Shown here: one piece after another, positions 1 to 7,251 of the stretch | Layout of the letters: the number at the start of each line of letters is the position of its first letter | Position numbering within the stretch: position 1 is the stretch's first letter | NCBI GenBank assembly: GCA_002841335.1 | Contig: PHEY01000004.1 | Span: forward strand, 1-64,000 | DNA: 64,000 nucleotides | Source of the DNA: Actinobacteria bacterium HGW-Actinobacteria-2 | Lineage (GTDB): Bacteria; Actinomycetota; Actinomycetes; Propionibacteriales; Propionibacteriaceae | Direction of reading: 5' to 3' | Notes under the pieces: generated by a model | Database searches by the model: none | What the model was told of the DNA's origin: nothing | Seen by the model: only the letters and a program-made list of their open reading frames with translations | Position numbers and translations under genes: made by a program

Positions 1-45
1 AGTGAGGGCGGTCGCCGCCAGCATCAGCAGGATCCGACGGATCAC
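1..45 (-). CDS. N-terminus of an exported or membrane protein (partial, cut by window edge)
   Basis: A GTG at 43-45 overlaps the TGA of the upstream barrel protein (GTGA), and an AAGAAGG stretch lies just before it. Only 15 codons are visible. They read as a short basic start followed by a hydrophobic run (MIRRILLMLAATALT), the beginning of a signal peptide or first membrane helix. Translational coupling and the shared riboswitch leader suggest a partner in cobalamin capture or uptake, for example a DUF4430-like exported protein or an ECF transporter subunit. The identity cannot be decided from this fragment. Confidence 0.5.
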   Translation of the reverse strand, partial: MIRRILLMLAATALT

Positions 46-1220
46 TGATGGGCCTTCTTGCCGGCGGAGATCTTCACCACCGTCTTGTAGCCCACCTGGG
101 AGTAGGTGACCTTGACCCGCAGGTAGCGCCCGGCGTCCGCAGCGGTCACGGTGTAGGTCGCCGCGGTCGCGCCGACGATCGGACGGCCGCGACGCAACCA
201 CTGAATGGTGAGGGTCGAAGCCGGCTTGGTCGCTCCGGTCTTGACGGTCAGCGTGTTGCCCACCTTGGCCTTTCCGACGATCTTCGGCTGGGCCTTCTTG
301 GTGAAGGGGCTCAGCTTGTAGGTGAAGGTCGACATCGACGTGCCGGTGAGCAGGTAGAGGGCGTCGTAGGTGGCCATCTGATCGGAGGTGGTGCCGGTCA
401 GGGTGGCCGGGAAGCCGCCATCGGCCAGCTGCTTGGTCTTCAACCATCGGTAGGCCTTGGTGTAGCTGGCCGCCAGGGGCTTGAAGGTCTTCTTGCTGGA
501 CGTCTTGAACGCCGATGCCATCAGTGCGGTGGAGTCGATCGGCGACCAGGAATCCCAGTAGCCGGCCGCGGTCTGGGTGGACTTCGCCCAGGTGATCGCC
601 TTGGCCACGACCGCCTTGTTCCCGCCAACCAGGTTCAGCGCCTGAATGGCCAGCGCGGTGCTGTCGGGATCGGCGACGAAGCCGCCGTACTCGTATCCGA
701 AGGCGCCGGATGCGTCCTGGAAGGTCAGCAGCTTGGTGACCACCGCGGCCGGGACGCCAGCTCCGGCGCGCTTCAGCGCGATGATCGCCATCGCCTGACC
801 GTAGGCCGAACCGTAGGCGCCGACCTGGCCGTCCGCGGAGATCCCGGCGCGCAGCTCGTTCACCAGGTTGACCCCGCCGAAGTCCTTGGCGCTCACGTGC
901 AGGGCTTTGGCCAGCACGATCAGGCTGGCCGCCGTGCCCGGCTTGCCCGGGACGGCCGCGGCCGCGCCGGCGCGCAGGTCGGCGACGCGGGTGCGCAACT
1001 CGTCCGCCGTGGACTTGGTGTGGGCCAGGGCCAGGCCGGTGGCGTTGTAGATCTGGTAGCTGTAGCCGTCATCGGCGCTCGCCGGGTGGGCGGCCAGCCA
1101 GGTGCCGGCGGCTGCGACGGGCTTGGTAACCGGCGCGGCCTGAGCCGGGGCGGGGACCAGGCCGAGCATCGAGATTGCAGCCGCAGTCCCGACAGCAAGC
1201 AATCGTTTGAGAAGCGTCAT
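42..1220 (-). CDS. Secreted alpha/alpha-barrel (prenyltransferase/squalene oxidase repeat) protein, transcobalamin-like, with Ig-like C-terminus
   Basis: A 392-residue exported protein. Residues 1-29 are a clear Sec signal peptide ending APAQAA. Residues ~35-310 carry repeated helix pairs with QDASGAFGY, TAAGYWDSW and LADGGFPA type turns, the pattern of the terpene-cyclase/prenyltransferase repeat fold that also forms the alpha domain of eukaryotic transcobalamin and intrinsic factor. Residues ~312-390 look like one Ig-like surface domain (KVGNTLTV, IQWLRRGRPI, AGRYLRVKV). The catalytic DxDD of true cyclases is not seen. A cobalamin riboswitch lies in the leader and the next gene overlaps the stop, so a role in cobalamin binding outside the membrane is inferred. 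It could instead be a general carbohydrate- or surface-binding barrel. Confidence 0.72.
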   Translation of the reverse strand: MTLLKRLLAVGTAAAISMLGLVPAPAQAAPVTKPVAAAGTWLAAHPASADDGYSYQIYNATGLALAHTKSTADELRTRVADLRAGAAAAVPGKPGTAASLIVLAKALHVSAKDFGGVNLVNELRAGISADGQVGAYGSAYGQAMAIIALKRAGAGVPAAVVTKLLTFQDASGAFGYEYGGFVADPDSTALAIQALNLVGGNKAVVAKAITWAKSTQTAAGYWDSWSPIDSTALMASAFKTSSKKTFKPLAASYTKAYRWLKTKQLADGGFPATLTGTTSDQMATYDALYLLTGTSMSTFTYKLSPFTKKAQPKIVGKAKVGNTLTVKTGATKPASTLTIQWLRRGRPIVGATAATYTVTAADAGRYLRVKVTYSQVGYKTVVKISAGKKAHQ

Positions 1221-1229
1221 GAGTGTCCT

Positions 1230-1268
1230 TTCGCGTGAGGCGGTGGATGTCCGGTCAACTCACGCGAA
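1230..1268 (-). promoter_or_regulatory. Hairpin abutting the ribosome binding site (likely riboswitch expression platform)
   Basis: On the minus strand TTCGCGTGAG (1259-1268) pairs perfectly with CTCACGCGAA (1230-1239) around a 19-nt loop. The downstream arm runs directly into the AAAGGA ribosome binding site of the gene starting at 1220. It sits between the aptamer and the start codon, so it could control access to the ribosome binding site. No U-tract follows, which argues for translational rather than transcriptional control. Confidence 0.6.
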
Positions 1269-1284
1269 GTCCGGCTCACCCGCG

Positions 1285-1414
1285 TACCTCGACGGGTTTG
1301 TTACAGAGCCCAAAGCTGGACAGGCATTCCGACTTGGCCCAAAGGGCGTCACGGTTGCGGGTCAGTCCCGGATTCACACCGGGTTCCCCTGCACAGCTCA
1401 GGTGAAGGTCACCT
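1285..1414 (-). promoter_or_regulatory. Cobalamin (B12) riboswitch aptamer
   Basis: The minus strand has the conserved core in order: GGGGAACCCGGTGTGAATCC, then GGGACTGACCCGCAACCGTGA, then a variable stem, then AAGTCGGAATGCCTGTCC. These match the B12-box hallmarks (GGGAA, GGTG-AATCC, CCCGCAAC-GT, AGTC-GGA-A-CCTG). It lies about 70-190 nt upstream of the barrel-protein start on the same strand. The outer boundaries are approximate because the P1 stem is not clear by eye. Confidence 0.9.
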
Positions 1415-1450
1415 TATCCCAACTCGACGCTGCTGCCGCCGGCCGGATAC

Positions 1451-1487
1451 GCAGAAGGGACGCCGACGAGTCGGCGTCCCTTCTGTG
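1451..1487 (-). terminator. Strong intrinsic hairpin after the 115-residue gene
   Basis: AGAAGGGACGCCGAC pairs perfectly with GTCGGCGTCCCTTCT across a two-base GA loop. It lies 9 nt past the stop of the minus-strand gene at 1496 and separates that gene from the riboswitch leader. There is no marked U-tract, as often in high-GC actinobacteria. The hairpin is symmetric and could also act on the other strand. Confidence 0.75.
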
Positions 1488-1495
1488 CTTGTGGA

Positions 1496-1843
1496 TCAGG
1501 CCGTCGGCGGATCGGCCGGCGGCTGAGCGTCGGACTTGTCACCGTCCAACAGTCCCTTGACCGCGGTGCCCGCATCATCGGCGAACTTCTTGGCGTTGTC
1601 GGGCAGATCCTCGGCAAAGCCCTTCACGGCGGTGCCGGCTTCCTCGGCGAAGCCCTTGACGGCGGTGCCGGCATCGGTGGCGAACTTCTGGGCGTTCTCT
1701 GGCAGATCCTCGGCGATGTCCTTGGCCTTTTCGAAAGCGTCGCCGGCGACGTCCTTGGCCTTCTCTCCGAGCTCCTTGGCCTTGTCCATCAGGCCGTCCA
1801 GGAAGCCGCCCTGTTCGGCGGGAGGAGTGTTCTGGTCGCTCAT
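1496..1843 (-). CDS. Small acidic amphipathic-helix repeat protein (LEA/apolipoprotein-like)
   Basis: 115 residues, soluble, with no signal peptide and no cysteine. From residue ~14 it is a continuous run of 11-residue-like amphipathic repeats rich in Ala, Lys, Asp and Glu (KAKELGEKAKD, FEKAKDIAED). The motif TDAGTAVKGFAE recurs three times with small changes. The C-terminus is a Pro/Asp-rich tail. GAGGAAG precedes the ATG by 2-3 nt. Such sequences resemble late-embryogenesis-abundant or stress-type helical proteins that can lie on membranes. No enzymatic motif is visible and a precise function cannot be given. It is followed by a strong hairpin terminator. Confidence 0.6.
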   Translation of the reverse strand: MSDQNTPPAEQGGFLDGLMDKAKELGEKAKDVAGDAFEKAKDIAEDLPENAQKFATDAGTAVKGFAEEAGTAVKGFAEDLPDNAKKFADDAGTAVKGLLDGDKSDAQPPADPPTA

Positions 1844-1882
1844 GTCTTCCTCATCTCTGGGTGAAGCAGCATTGAGACAACC

Positions 1883-2479
1883 CTAGGCGGTGTTGGTCAC
1901 CCGCAACACCCGGAAACCCTTGGCACTTGCGATGCGTTCGCACCCGAATCCGGACGCCTGCAGCCAGGCCTGGAGCGAGTCGGCGCCCAGGTTCTTGCCG
2001 ACGACCAAGCGGGCCTCGCCGCCGGGAGCCAGGCGCGGCAGCCAGGTGAGCAGCAGCTCGTGCAACGCGTCCTTGCCGATGCGGATCGGCGGGTTCGACC
2101 AGATCTGGTCGTAGCGCACCGACTCGTCGAACTGCTCGGGCAGCATCGGATGCACTCGCTCGCCGACACCGTTGGTGGCCGCGTTGGTGGCGGTGAGTTC
2201 CAAGGCGCGTTCGTTCACGTCGACGGCATCCACTCGGGCCTGCGGGCAGGCCGCAGCCAGCGCGACCGCGATCACCCCGTAGCCGCAGCCCAGGTCGAGC
2301 AGCCGCGTCGCACCGGACGGCGGTGCCGACTCCCGCAGCAGCACCGCGGTACCCAGGTCGAGCCCGTCGGCGGAGAACACCCCGGCCGCGGTGGTGAAGC
2401 TCCAGTCGGTGTCCCAGAAGCGTGCGGTGATCTGGCGGCGATGCTCGGCCCCGGTGGGAGTGTGAAAGTAGTGGCTCAC
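1883..2479 (-). CDS. Class I SAM-dependent methyltransferase, RsmC/MTS-like single-domain
   Basis: 198 residues matching the C-terminal catalytic half of RsmC-type 16S rRNA guanine-N2 methyltransferases. The N-terminus has the FHTPTG...FSADGLDLGTAVLL lead-in, then the SAM motif I LLDLGCGYGV, an acidic DAVDVNERAL strand and the substrate motif SNPPIR. The duplicated N-terminal pseudo-domain of E. coli RsmC is absent, as in most Gram-positive relatives. The GTG start overlaps the truA stop (GTGA), so it is translationally coupled in the trmB-truA operon. RNA substrate is likely from family and context, but the exact target base is inference. Confidence 0.82.
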   Translation of the reverse strand: MSHYFHTPTGAEHRRQITARFWDTDWSFTTAAGVFSADGLDLGTAVLLRESAPPSGATRLLDLGCGYGVIAVALAAACPQARVDAVDVNERALELTATNAATNGVGERVHPMLPEQFDESVRYDQIWSNPPIRIGKDALHELLLTWLPRLAPGGEARLVVGKNLGADSLQAWLQASGFGCERIASAKGFRVLRVTNTA

Positions 2480-3291
2480 TGTTCGCTCTCCCGTTCGCGA
2501 CGCGCCCGGGCGACGGTGACCCGGTCGGCCAACTGGTCATCGGCCGGGTAGCCGACCTCCTCCAGCACCAATCCGCCCGGCGGCAGGACGGGCACGTCGC
2601 CGCAACGCTGGTCGTTGTCGACCAGACCGGCCAGCCAGTCGGCGTCGCGGCGTCCGGTGCCGACCTCGACCAGTGCGCCCACCACCGAGCGCACCATCGA
2701 ATGGCAGAAGGCGTCAGCGCGCAGGCCGACCTCGATGCGTCCGTCCGGCAGCCGGACGGCCTGCAGGTGGTGCAGATCGCGGATCGTGGTGGCGCCTTCG
2801 CGGGCACGGCAGAAGGCGGCGAAATCGTGCAGGCCGTGCAGGGGAGCGGCGGCGGCGTTCAACACATCGACCGAGATCCGGCCGCGTACCGCCACGGTGG
2901 TGAAGCGGTCCAAGGGATCGAGGACACCGTCGCAGAGCCGGTAGGCGTAGCGGCGCCAGATCGCGGCGAAGCGGGCGTCGAAGCCGGCTGGGGCCACCTG
3001 CACCCGATGGACGGCCAGGTCCTCGGGCAACGCGCGGCGGAATCGTCTGGTCAAGGTGGCGACCAACTCGTCGGCGTCCTCGGTGTCCAGATCCACGTGA
3101 GCCACCTGCCCACGGGCATGGACGCCGGCGTCGGTGCGTCCGGCGCAGACCAGGGTGGGGGGATCGATTCGCAGGACCCGTCCGATCCAGCCCTCCAGCT
3201 CGCCTTGGACGGTGCGCAGTCCGGTCTGGGCGGCCCAGCCGTGGAAGCCGGTGCCGTCGTAGGACAGATCGAGGCGGAAGCGGGTCAGCAT
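2476..3291 (-). CDS. truA: tRNA pseudouridine(38-40) synthase TruA
   Basis: 271 residues, normal length for TruA. The catalytic motif AGRTDAGVHA places the active-site Asp at residue 54. The N-terminus LDLSYDGTGFHGWAAQ and the second-half motifs CHSMVRSVVGALVEVG are characteristic of the family. It converts uridines at positions 38-40 of tRNA anticodon arms to pseudouridine. The start overlaps the 3' end of trmB by 7 nt and the stop overlaps the RsmC-like gene, giving a tight three-gene RNA-modification operon on the minus strand. Confidence 0.96.
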   Translation of the reverse strand: MLTRFRLDLSYDGTGFHGWAAQTGLRTVQGELEGWIGRVLRIDPPTLVCAGRTDAGVHARGQVAHVDLDTEDADELVATLTRRFRRALPEDLAVHRVQVAPAGFDARFAAIWRRYAYRLCDGVLDPLDRFTTVAVRGRISVDVLNAAAAPLHGLHDFAAFCRAREGATTIRDLHHLQAVRLPDGRIEVGLRADAFCHSMVRSVVGALVEVGTGRRDADWLAGLVDNDQRCGDVPVLPPGGLVLEEVGYPADDQLADRVTVARARRERESEQ

Positions 3292-3989
3292 CGCTGGTAG
3301 GTCAGGTCGTAGATGATGCGGCCGGCGTCGATCCCGCGCTGCTCGTACTTGGTGACGACCCGACCCTCGAACCGCGGCGCCCAGTCGTCGTGGACGTTGA
3401 CCAGCTGCGGGCAGCTGTCGAGAACCTCGCGCATCGCCTCAGCGTAATCGGCCCAGTCGGTGGCCAGGCGCCACACTCCGTCGGTGGTGAGCCGGGACGC
3501 GACCAGTGCGGCGAACTCGGGGTTGACCAAGCGCCGCTTGTGGTGGCGGGCCTTGTGCCAAGGGTCAGGAAAGAAGGTCCACAGTTCGCTGATCGAGCCT
3601 TCGTCGAAGACCGTGGCCAGCGCCTGGGCGCCGTCGGCGACGACCAGCCGGACGTTGGTCAGCTCGTTGTGGGCGAGCTTGCTCAAGGTCGAGGCGACCG
3701 CCGGGGTGAACACCTCGAAGGCGATCAGGTTCGCCTCCGGGTGCGCCAGTGCGCCGGCGGTGATCGCGGCACCGGTGCCGGAACCGATCTCGACGATCAG
3801 GGGAGCCTGGCGCCCGAAGGCGGACGTCCAGTCGACGTGGGCGTCACTGGCTACCGAGGTCTGGCGCTCGCCGGTGGGCAACTCGATCACCCAGTCGTCG
3901 TGGTGGGCGTCCCACGCACGTTCCTGGGACGGGTTCATCCGGGCACTGCGTCGTACGTAGCTGACGACATCGCGGTGAATCCGTGGCAC
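3285..3989 (-). CDS. trmB: tRNA (guanine-N7)-methyltransferase TrmB
   Basis: 234 residues from the chosen GTG at 3987-3989; an open frame continues 39 codons upstream but that extension is low-complexity and outside family length. The start gives PRIHRDVVSYVRRSARM, the usual actinobacterial N-terminus (SYVRR). SAM-binding VEIGSGTGAA and the hallmarks FPDPWHKARHHKRRLVNP and ATDWADYAE are present. It makes m7G46 in tRNA. No convincing ribosome binding site is seen at either start, so the exact start is less sure than the identity. It is first in the operon with truA. Confidence 0.93.
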   Translation of the reverse strand: MPRIHRDVVSYVRRSARMNPSQERAWDAHHDDWVIELPTGERQTSVASDAHVDWTSAFGRQAPLIVEIGSGTGAAITAGALAHPEANLIAFEVFTPAVASTLSKLAHNELTNVRLVVADGAQALATVFDEGSISELWTFFPDPWHKARHHKRRLVNPEFAALVASRLTTDGVWRLATDWADYAEAMREVLDSCPQLVNVHDDWAPRFEGRVVTKYEQRGIDAGRIIYDLTYQRC

Positions 3990-4196
3990 GGCGGCAATGG
4001 TAGTGGTCCCGACCCCAGCGACGCCCCAGCTCCGTCCTGCAACGAATTCCCCCCGATTCTCGGATTTGTCCGCCTTGTGCGGGCCTTGCGTGCAAGTTGG
4101 TGTCAATTCGTCTCAGCACCGCATCGGGGGCCGACCAGGGGAGGTTCGGGGGCGCTTCGGTGTTGGATCGCTGTCGGGAGACGGTTTGATAGAAGC

Positions 4197-4607
4197 GTGA
4201 GAACGATCCTGAACCTGATCTGGCTGATCTTCGGCGGCTTCTGGCTGGCGCTGGGCTACGTGCTGGCCGGCATCGTCGCCTGCATCTTCATTGTCACCAT
4301 CCCGTTCGGGGTGGCGTCCTTCCGGATGGCGGCGTTCGCGTTCTGGCCGTTCGGACGCACCGTGATCAGCAAGCCGAGTGCCGGCGTGGGATCGGGGATC
4401 GGCAACGTGATCTGGTTCATCGTCGCCGGGTTGTGGCTGGCCATCGGTCACGTCACCACCGCGATCGCCCAGGCGATCACCATCATCGGCATCCCGCTGG
4501 CCATCGCCAACCTGAAGATGATTCCGGTGACCTGCTTCCCGTTCGGCAAGGAGATCGTCGACGATCGGCTGCTGCAGCCGGGCGCGCACGTGCTGTATCA
4601 CGTGTGA
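4197..4607 (+). CDS. YccF-family inner membrane protein
   Basis: 136 residues from a GTG at 4197. Two copies of the YccF (DUF307) motif are visible, NLIWLIFGGFWLALGY and NVIWFIVAGLWLAIGH, each followed by a second hydrophobic helix and a PFG/IPLA...FPFGK segment, so about four membrane spans. Length and duplicated architecture fit the family, whose function is unknown. The frame is open far upstream (antisense to trmB), but similarity begins at the GTG. A tandem repeat element follows. Confidence 0.85.
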   Translation: MRTILNLIWLIFGGFWLALGYVLAGIVACIFIVTIPFGVASFRMAAFAFWPFGRTVISKPSAGVGSGIGNVIWFIVAGLWLAIGHVTTAIAQAITIIGIPLAIANLKMIPVTCFPFGKEIVDDRLLQPGAHVLYHV

Positions 4608-4640
4608 GTCGCGCTGCGGGGGTTGATCGGAGGCCGCGGC

Positions 4641-4741
4641 AGGGGTTTCGACACGCGAGCTTCGCTCGCTGCTCAACCAGCGGTGGGGGAAGTTGGCTGC
4701 TCAACCAGCGGCGGGGGAGTTGGCTGAGCCTGTCGAAGCCG
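4641..4741. repeat. Intergenic REP-like element with a 28-bp tandem duplication
   Basis: The stretch reads TTTCGACACGCGAGCTTCGC, CGCTGCTCAACCAGCGG and later GGCTGAGCCTGTCGAAGCC. These are widespread intergenic sequences in high-GC actinobacteria. GCTGCTCAACCAGCGG plus the following G-rich run occurs twice back to back (about 4668-4695 and 4696-4722). The outer ends TTTCGACA and TGTCGAA are inverted. No coding sequence here is credible. Confidence 0.6.
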
Positions 4742-4797
4742 TGAGGCGGCACCGTCCCAGTTCGCTCGCGACACAGGCGCGGTCATAGGCTGGGTCG

Positions 4798-5406
4798 GTG
4801 GGTTTCAGCGTGGATCTTTTCATCACTACTGCGGTGACACTGTTCGTCATCGTCGATCCGCCAGGTCTGTTGCCGGTCTTCCTCGGTCTGACCCGGCGGA
4901 TGGATCGGCCGCAGCGCAAGCGGGCGGCGACGCGAGCATCGGCGGTCGGCTTCGGGGTGATTGCGATCTTCGCGCTCTTCGGACGCCAGATCCTCGACTA
5001 CCTGCAGGTCTCGGTGCCGGCCATGGCTGTCTCCGGCGGATTGCTGCTATTGCTGGTCGCCCTCGAACTGCTCCAGGGCAAGTCCGAAGATCCCACCTCC
5101 CATGAAGGCGTGAACGTGGCTGTGGTCCCGCTGGGCACCCCGCTGCTGGCCGGGCCTGGCGCGATCGTGGCCACCATGCTGGCCGTCCAGCGGCAGCCCG
5201 ATGTGATCGGCTACCTGACCGTGGCGGCCGCCCTGGTCGTGGTGTTCATCCTGGTGTGGGTCTTCCTGCTCTATGCCGACCTGATTCGCGCCGTACTGCG
5301 CGAGTCGGGCACCGTCCTGGCGTCCCGGATCGCCGGCATGTTGCTGAGCGCGATCGCGGTCCAGATGATCGCCGACGGTGTGTGGGGCTTCATCGCCGCC
5401 CACTGA
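4798..5406 (+). CDS. MarC-family integral membrane protein
   Basis: 202 residues, all membrane: about six hydrophobic segments. The N-terminal FITTAVTLFVIVDPPGLLPVF and the central VAVVPLGTPLLAGPGAI motifs are diagnostic for the MarC/UPF0056 family. MarC proteins were once linked to antibiotic resistance, but their transport role is unproven. The GTG at 4798 gives the family-typical N-terminus; no good ribosome binding site is visible because the preceding repeat ends about 55 nt upstream. Convergent with the DsbA-like gene, with 7 nt between stops. Confidence 0.88.
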   Translation: MGFSVDLFITTAVTLFVIVDPPGLLPVFLGLTRRMDRPQRKRAATRASAVGFGVIAIFALFGRQILDYLQVSVPAMAVSGGLLLLLVALELLQGKSEDPTSHEGVNVAVVPLGTPLLAGPGAIVATMLAVQRQPDVIGYLTVAAALVVVFILVWVFLLYADLIRAVLRESGTVLASRIAGMLLSAIAVQMIADGVWGFIAAH

Positions 5407-5413
5407 GGTCGAC

Positions 5414-6067
5414 TCAGGCAGTCGCCTGCTCCCAGAGCTGCCCCAGAACCTGGGCGAACACCTCGGTCGCCTGAGCACCGGAGATCGAGTGGGTGCGGTT
5501 GAAGACGAAGGTCGGCACGGCATGGACGCCCAGACTGCGGGCCTGGTCGATGTCGTCGGTGACGGCGGCGTCCAGCTCGGCCGAGTCCAGCGCCTCCTCG
5601 GCGACCGGACGGGGCAGACCAACCTTTTCGGCCAACTCGATCAGTGCTGCCGGATCGCCGATCGAGCGGCCGTCGGCGAAGTGGGCGGTGAACAGAGCCT
5701 GCTCCAGCTTCCAGGACAGTTCGCCGGTGTCGTCGGCGGCGATCGCGGCCTGAATCAGCCGATGGGCCCGGCGGGAGTTCGCCACCACCAAGGCGGGGAA
5801 GTCGAACGGCAGTCCGTCGCCGGCGCCCACCCCGGCGACCTGAGTGACCATCGCTTCGACCTGCTCGCGGCGCAGGCCCTTGGAGGCCACCAGGTAGTCG
5901 ACCTCGGTGCCGTCGAAGGACTCTGGCAGTGACGGGTCGAGCTGGAACGACCGCAGCCGGACGGTCACGTCCTCGCGGTGCTCGAAGTTGCTCAGTGCGG
6001 CATGGAATCGGTTGAGCCCGATGTAGCACCACGGGCAGGCCACGTCGGACCAGATCTCGATGTTCAC
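5414..6067 (-). CDS. DsbA-family oxidoreductase (FrnE-like)
   Basis: 217 residues from a GTG at 6065-6067, which yields the standard N-terminus NIEIWSDVACPWCYIGLNRF. The thioredoxin-like CPWC redox pair is at residues 11 and 14. A helical insert and the C-terminal cis-Pro strand VHAVPTFVFN follow, with LGQLWEQA at the end. There is no signal peptide, so it is cytoplasmic, as for FrnE/2-hydroxychromene-2-carboxylate isomerase relatives. The frame is open further upstream, but that part would run into the divergent agmatine deiminase leader and lacks similarity. Disulfide exchange is inferred from the CxxC motif. Confidence 0.88.
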   Translation of the reverse strand: MNIEIWSDVACPWCYIGLNRFHAALSNFEHREDVTVRLRSFQLDPSLPESFDGTEVDYLVASKGLRREQVEAMVTQVAGVGAGDGLPFDFPALVVANSRRAHRLIQAAIAADDTGELSWKLEQALFTAHFADGRSIGDPAALIELAEKVGLPRPVAEEALDSAELDAAVTDDIDQARSLGVHAVPTFVFNRTHSISGAQATEVFAQVLGQLWEQATA

Positions 6068-6201
6068 CTGCGATGCAACAGCCGCGACGGCCTGCCGATT
6101 CCCCCCGGTCCGCGCAGTTGTGGAGCAGCCCGGGCGCGGATGTCGCGCGCAGCTATGATCCCGATACGCCGCACGGCGCACACAAGCAGAGGGACGATAC
6201 C

Positions 6202-7251
6202 GTGGCCGATCTCCATTCAGGGCCTGAGCGCCCCCTGACCACCGGTTGGCGTGCGCCACTGGAATCTGCGCCCCAGGAACGACTGTGGACCGGGTTCCCG
6301 CCGGCCTGGGTGCCCGAGCGGGCCGTCGTGGCCTGGTGTGCGGTGGCCAATGCTGCAGCCCAGTTCCAGCCGGTGACGATGGTGGTCAATCCCGATCAGA
6401 TCACCGAGGCCCGACGTCGAGTCAGCGCCGCGGTCGAGTTGCTGCCGATGGCCACCGACGACGCCTGGCTGCGCGACTCCGGCCCCACCTTCGTCCTGGA
6501 CGCCGACGGACAGCTCGGCGCGGTCGACTGGATCTTCAACGGCTGGGGCGCGCGCTCGTGGGCCCGCTGGGACCACGATGCCTTGGTGGCCGCCGCCGTA
6601 GGTGAGGCCGCCTCGGCCGCCCCGATCGTGTCCACCCTGGTCAACGAGGGTGGCGGCATCCTGGTCGACGGGCAGGGCACGGTGGTGGTCACCCAGACCG
6701 TCCAGCTCGATCCGTTCCGCAATCCCTACGTCGATCGCGCCCGGGTCGAAGCCGAACTGGCCCGCACCATCGGCGCGACCAAGGTGATCTGGCTGCCGCA
6801 GGGCCTGACCGCTGACTACGGCGGCTTCGGCACCCGCGGCCACGTCGACATGGTCGCCGCGATTCCGCGTCCGGGTCTGATGCTGCTGCACCAGCAGGAC
6901 GACCCCAGCCACCCCGACCACGAGGTCACCGCTCGGCTGCGGGCGATCCTCGCCGCGTCCACCGACGCCACCGGCCGGCCCTGGGAACTGCAGGCGCTCC
7001 CGGCGCCGAAGCGGCTCCAGGCCGACGGCGAATGGCTCGACTGGAACTACGTCAATCACGCGGTGGTCAACGGCGGTGTGATCGCCTGCTCCTTCGACGA
7101 CCCCTCCGATGCGCCCGCCCAAGAGATCCTGCGCGAGGTCTACCCGGGACGGGAGGTGGTCGCGGTCGATGCCCGGCCGATCTTCGAACTCGGCGGCGGC
7201 ATCCACTGCATCACCCAGCACCAGCCCCGCGCAGGAAAGGCCTCGGCATGA
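6202..7251 (+). CDS. aguA: Agmatine deiminase / peptidyl-arginine deiminase family protein
   Basis: 349 residues from GTG 6202 with GAGGGA at 6189-6194. Motifs of the guanidino-group-modifying fold are present: MATDDAWLRDSGPTFV, NGWGARSW, LVNEGGGILVDGQGT, TADYGGFGTRGHVD and the catalytic GGGIHCITQ with Cys336. Agmatine deiminase turns agmatine into N-carbamoylputrescine and ammonia. The family expects the Cys, His and two acidic residues seen here. The stop overlaps the start of an amidase (ATGA), so the pair is coupled and may form a two-step catabolic route. The symbol follows family membership; a related guanidino substrate is possible. Confidence 0.88.
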   Translation: MADLHSGPERPLTTGWRAPLESAPQERLWTGFPPAWVPERAVVAWCAVANAAAQFQPVTMVVNPDQITEARRRVSAAVELLPMATDDAWLRDSGPTFVLDADGQLGAVDWIFNGWGARSWARWDHDALVAAAVGEAASAAPIVSTLVNEGGGILVDGQGTVVVTQTVQLDPFRNPYVDRARVEAELARTIGATKVIWLPQGLTADYGGFGTRGHVDMVAAIPRPGLMLLHQQDDPSHPDHEVTARLRAILAASTDATGRPWELQALPAPKRLQADGEWLDWNYVNHAVVNGGVIACSFDDPSDAPAQEILREVYPGREVVAVDARPIFELGGGIHCITQHQPRAGKASA

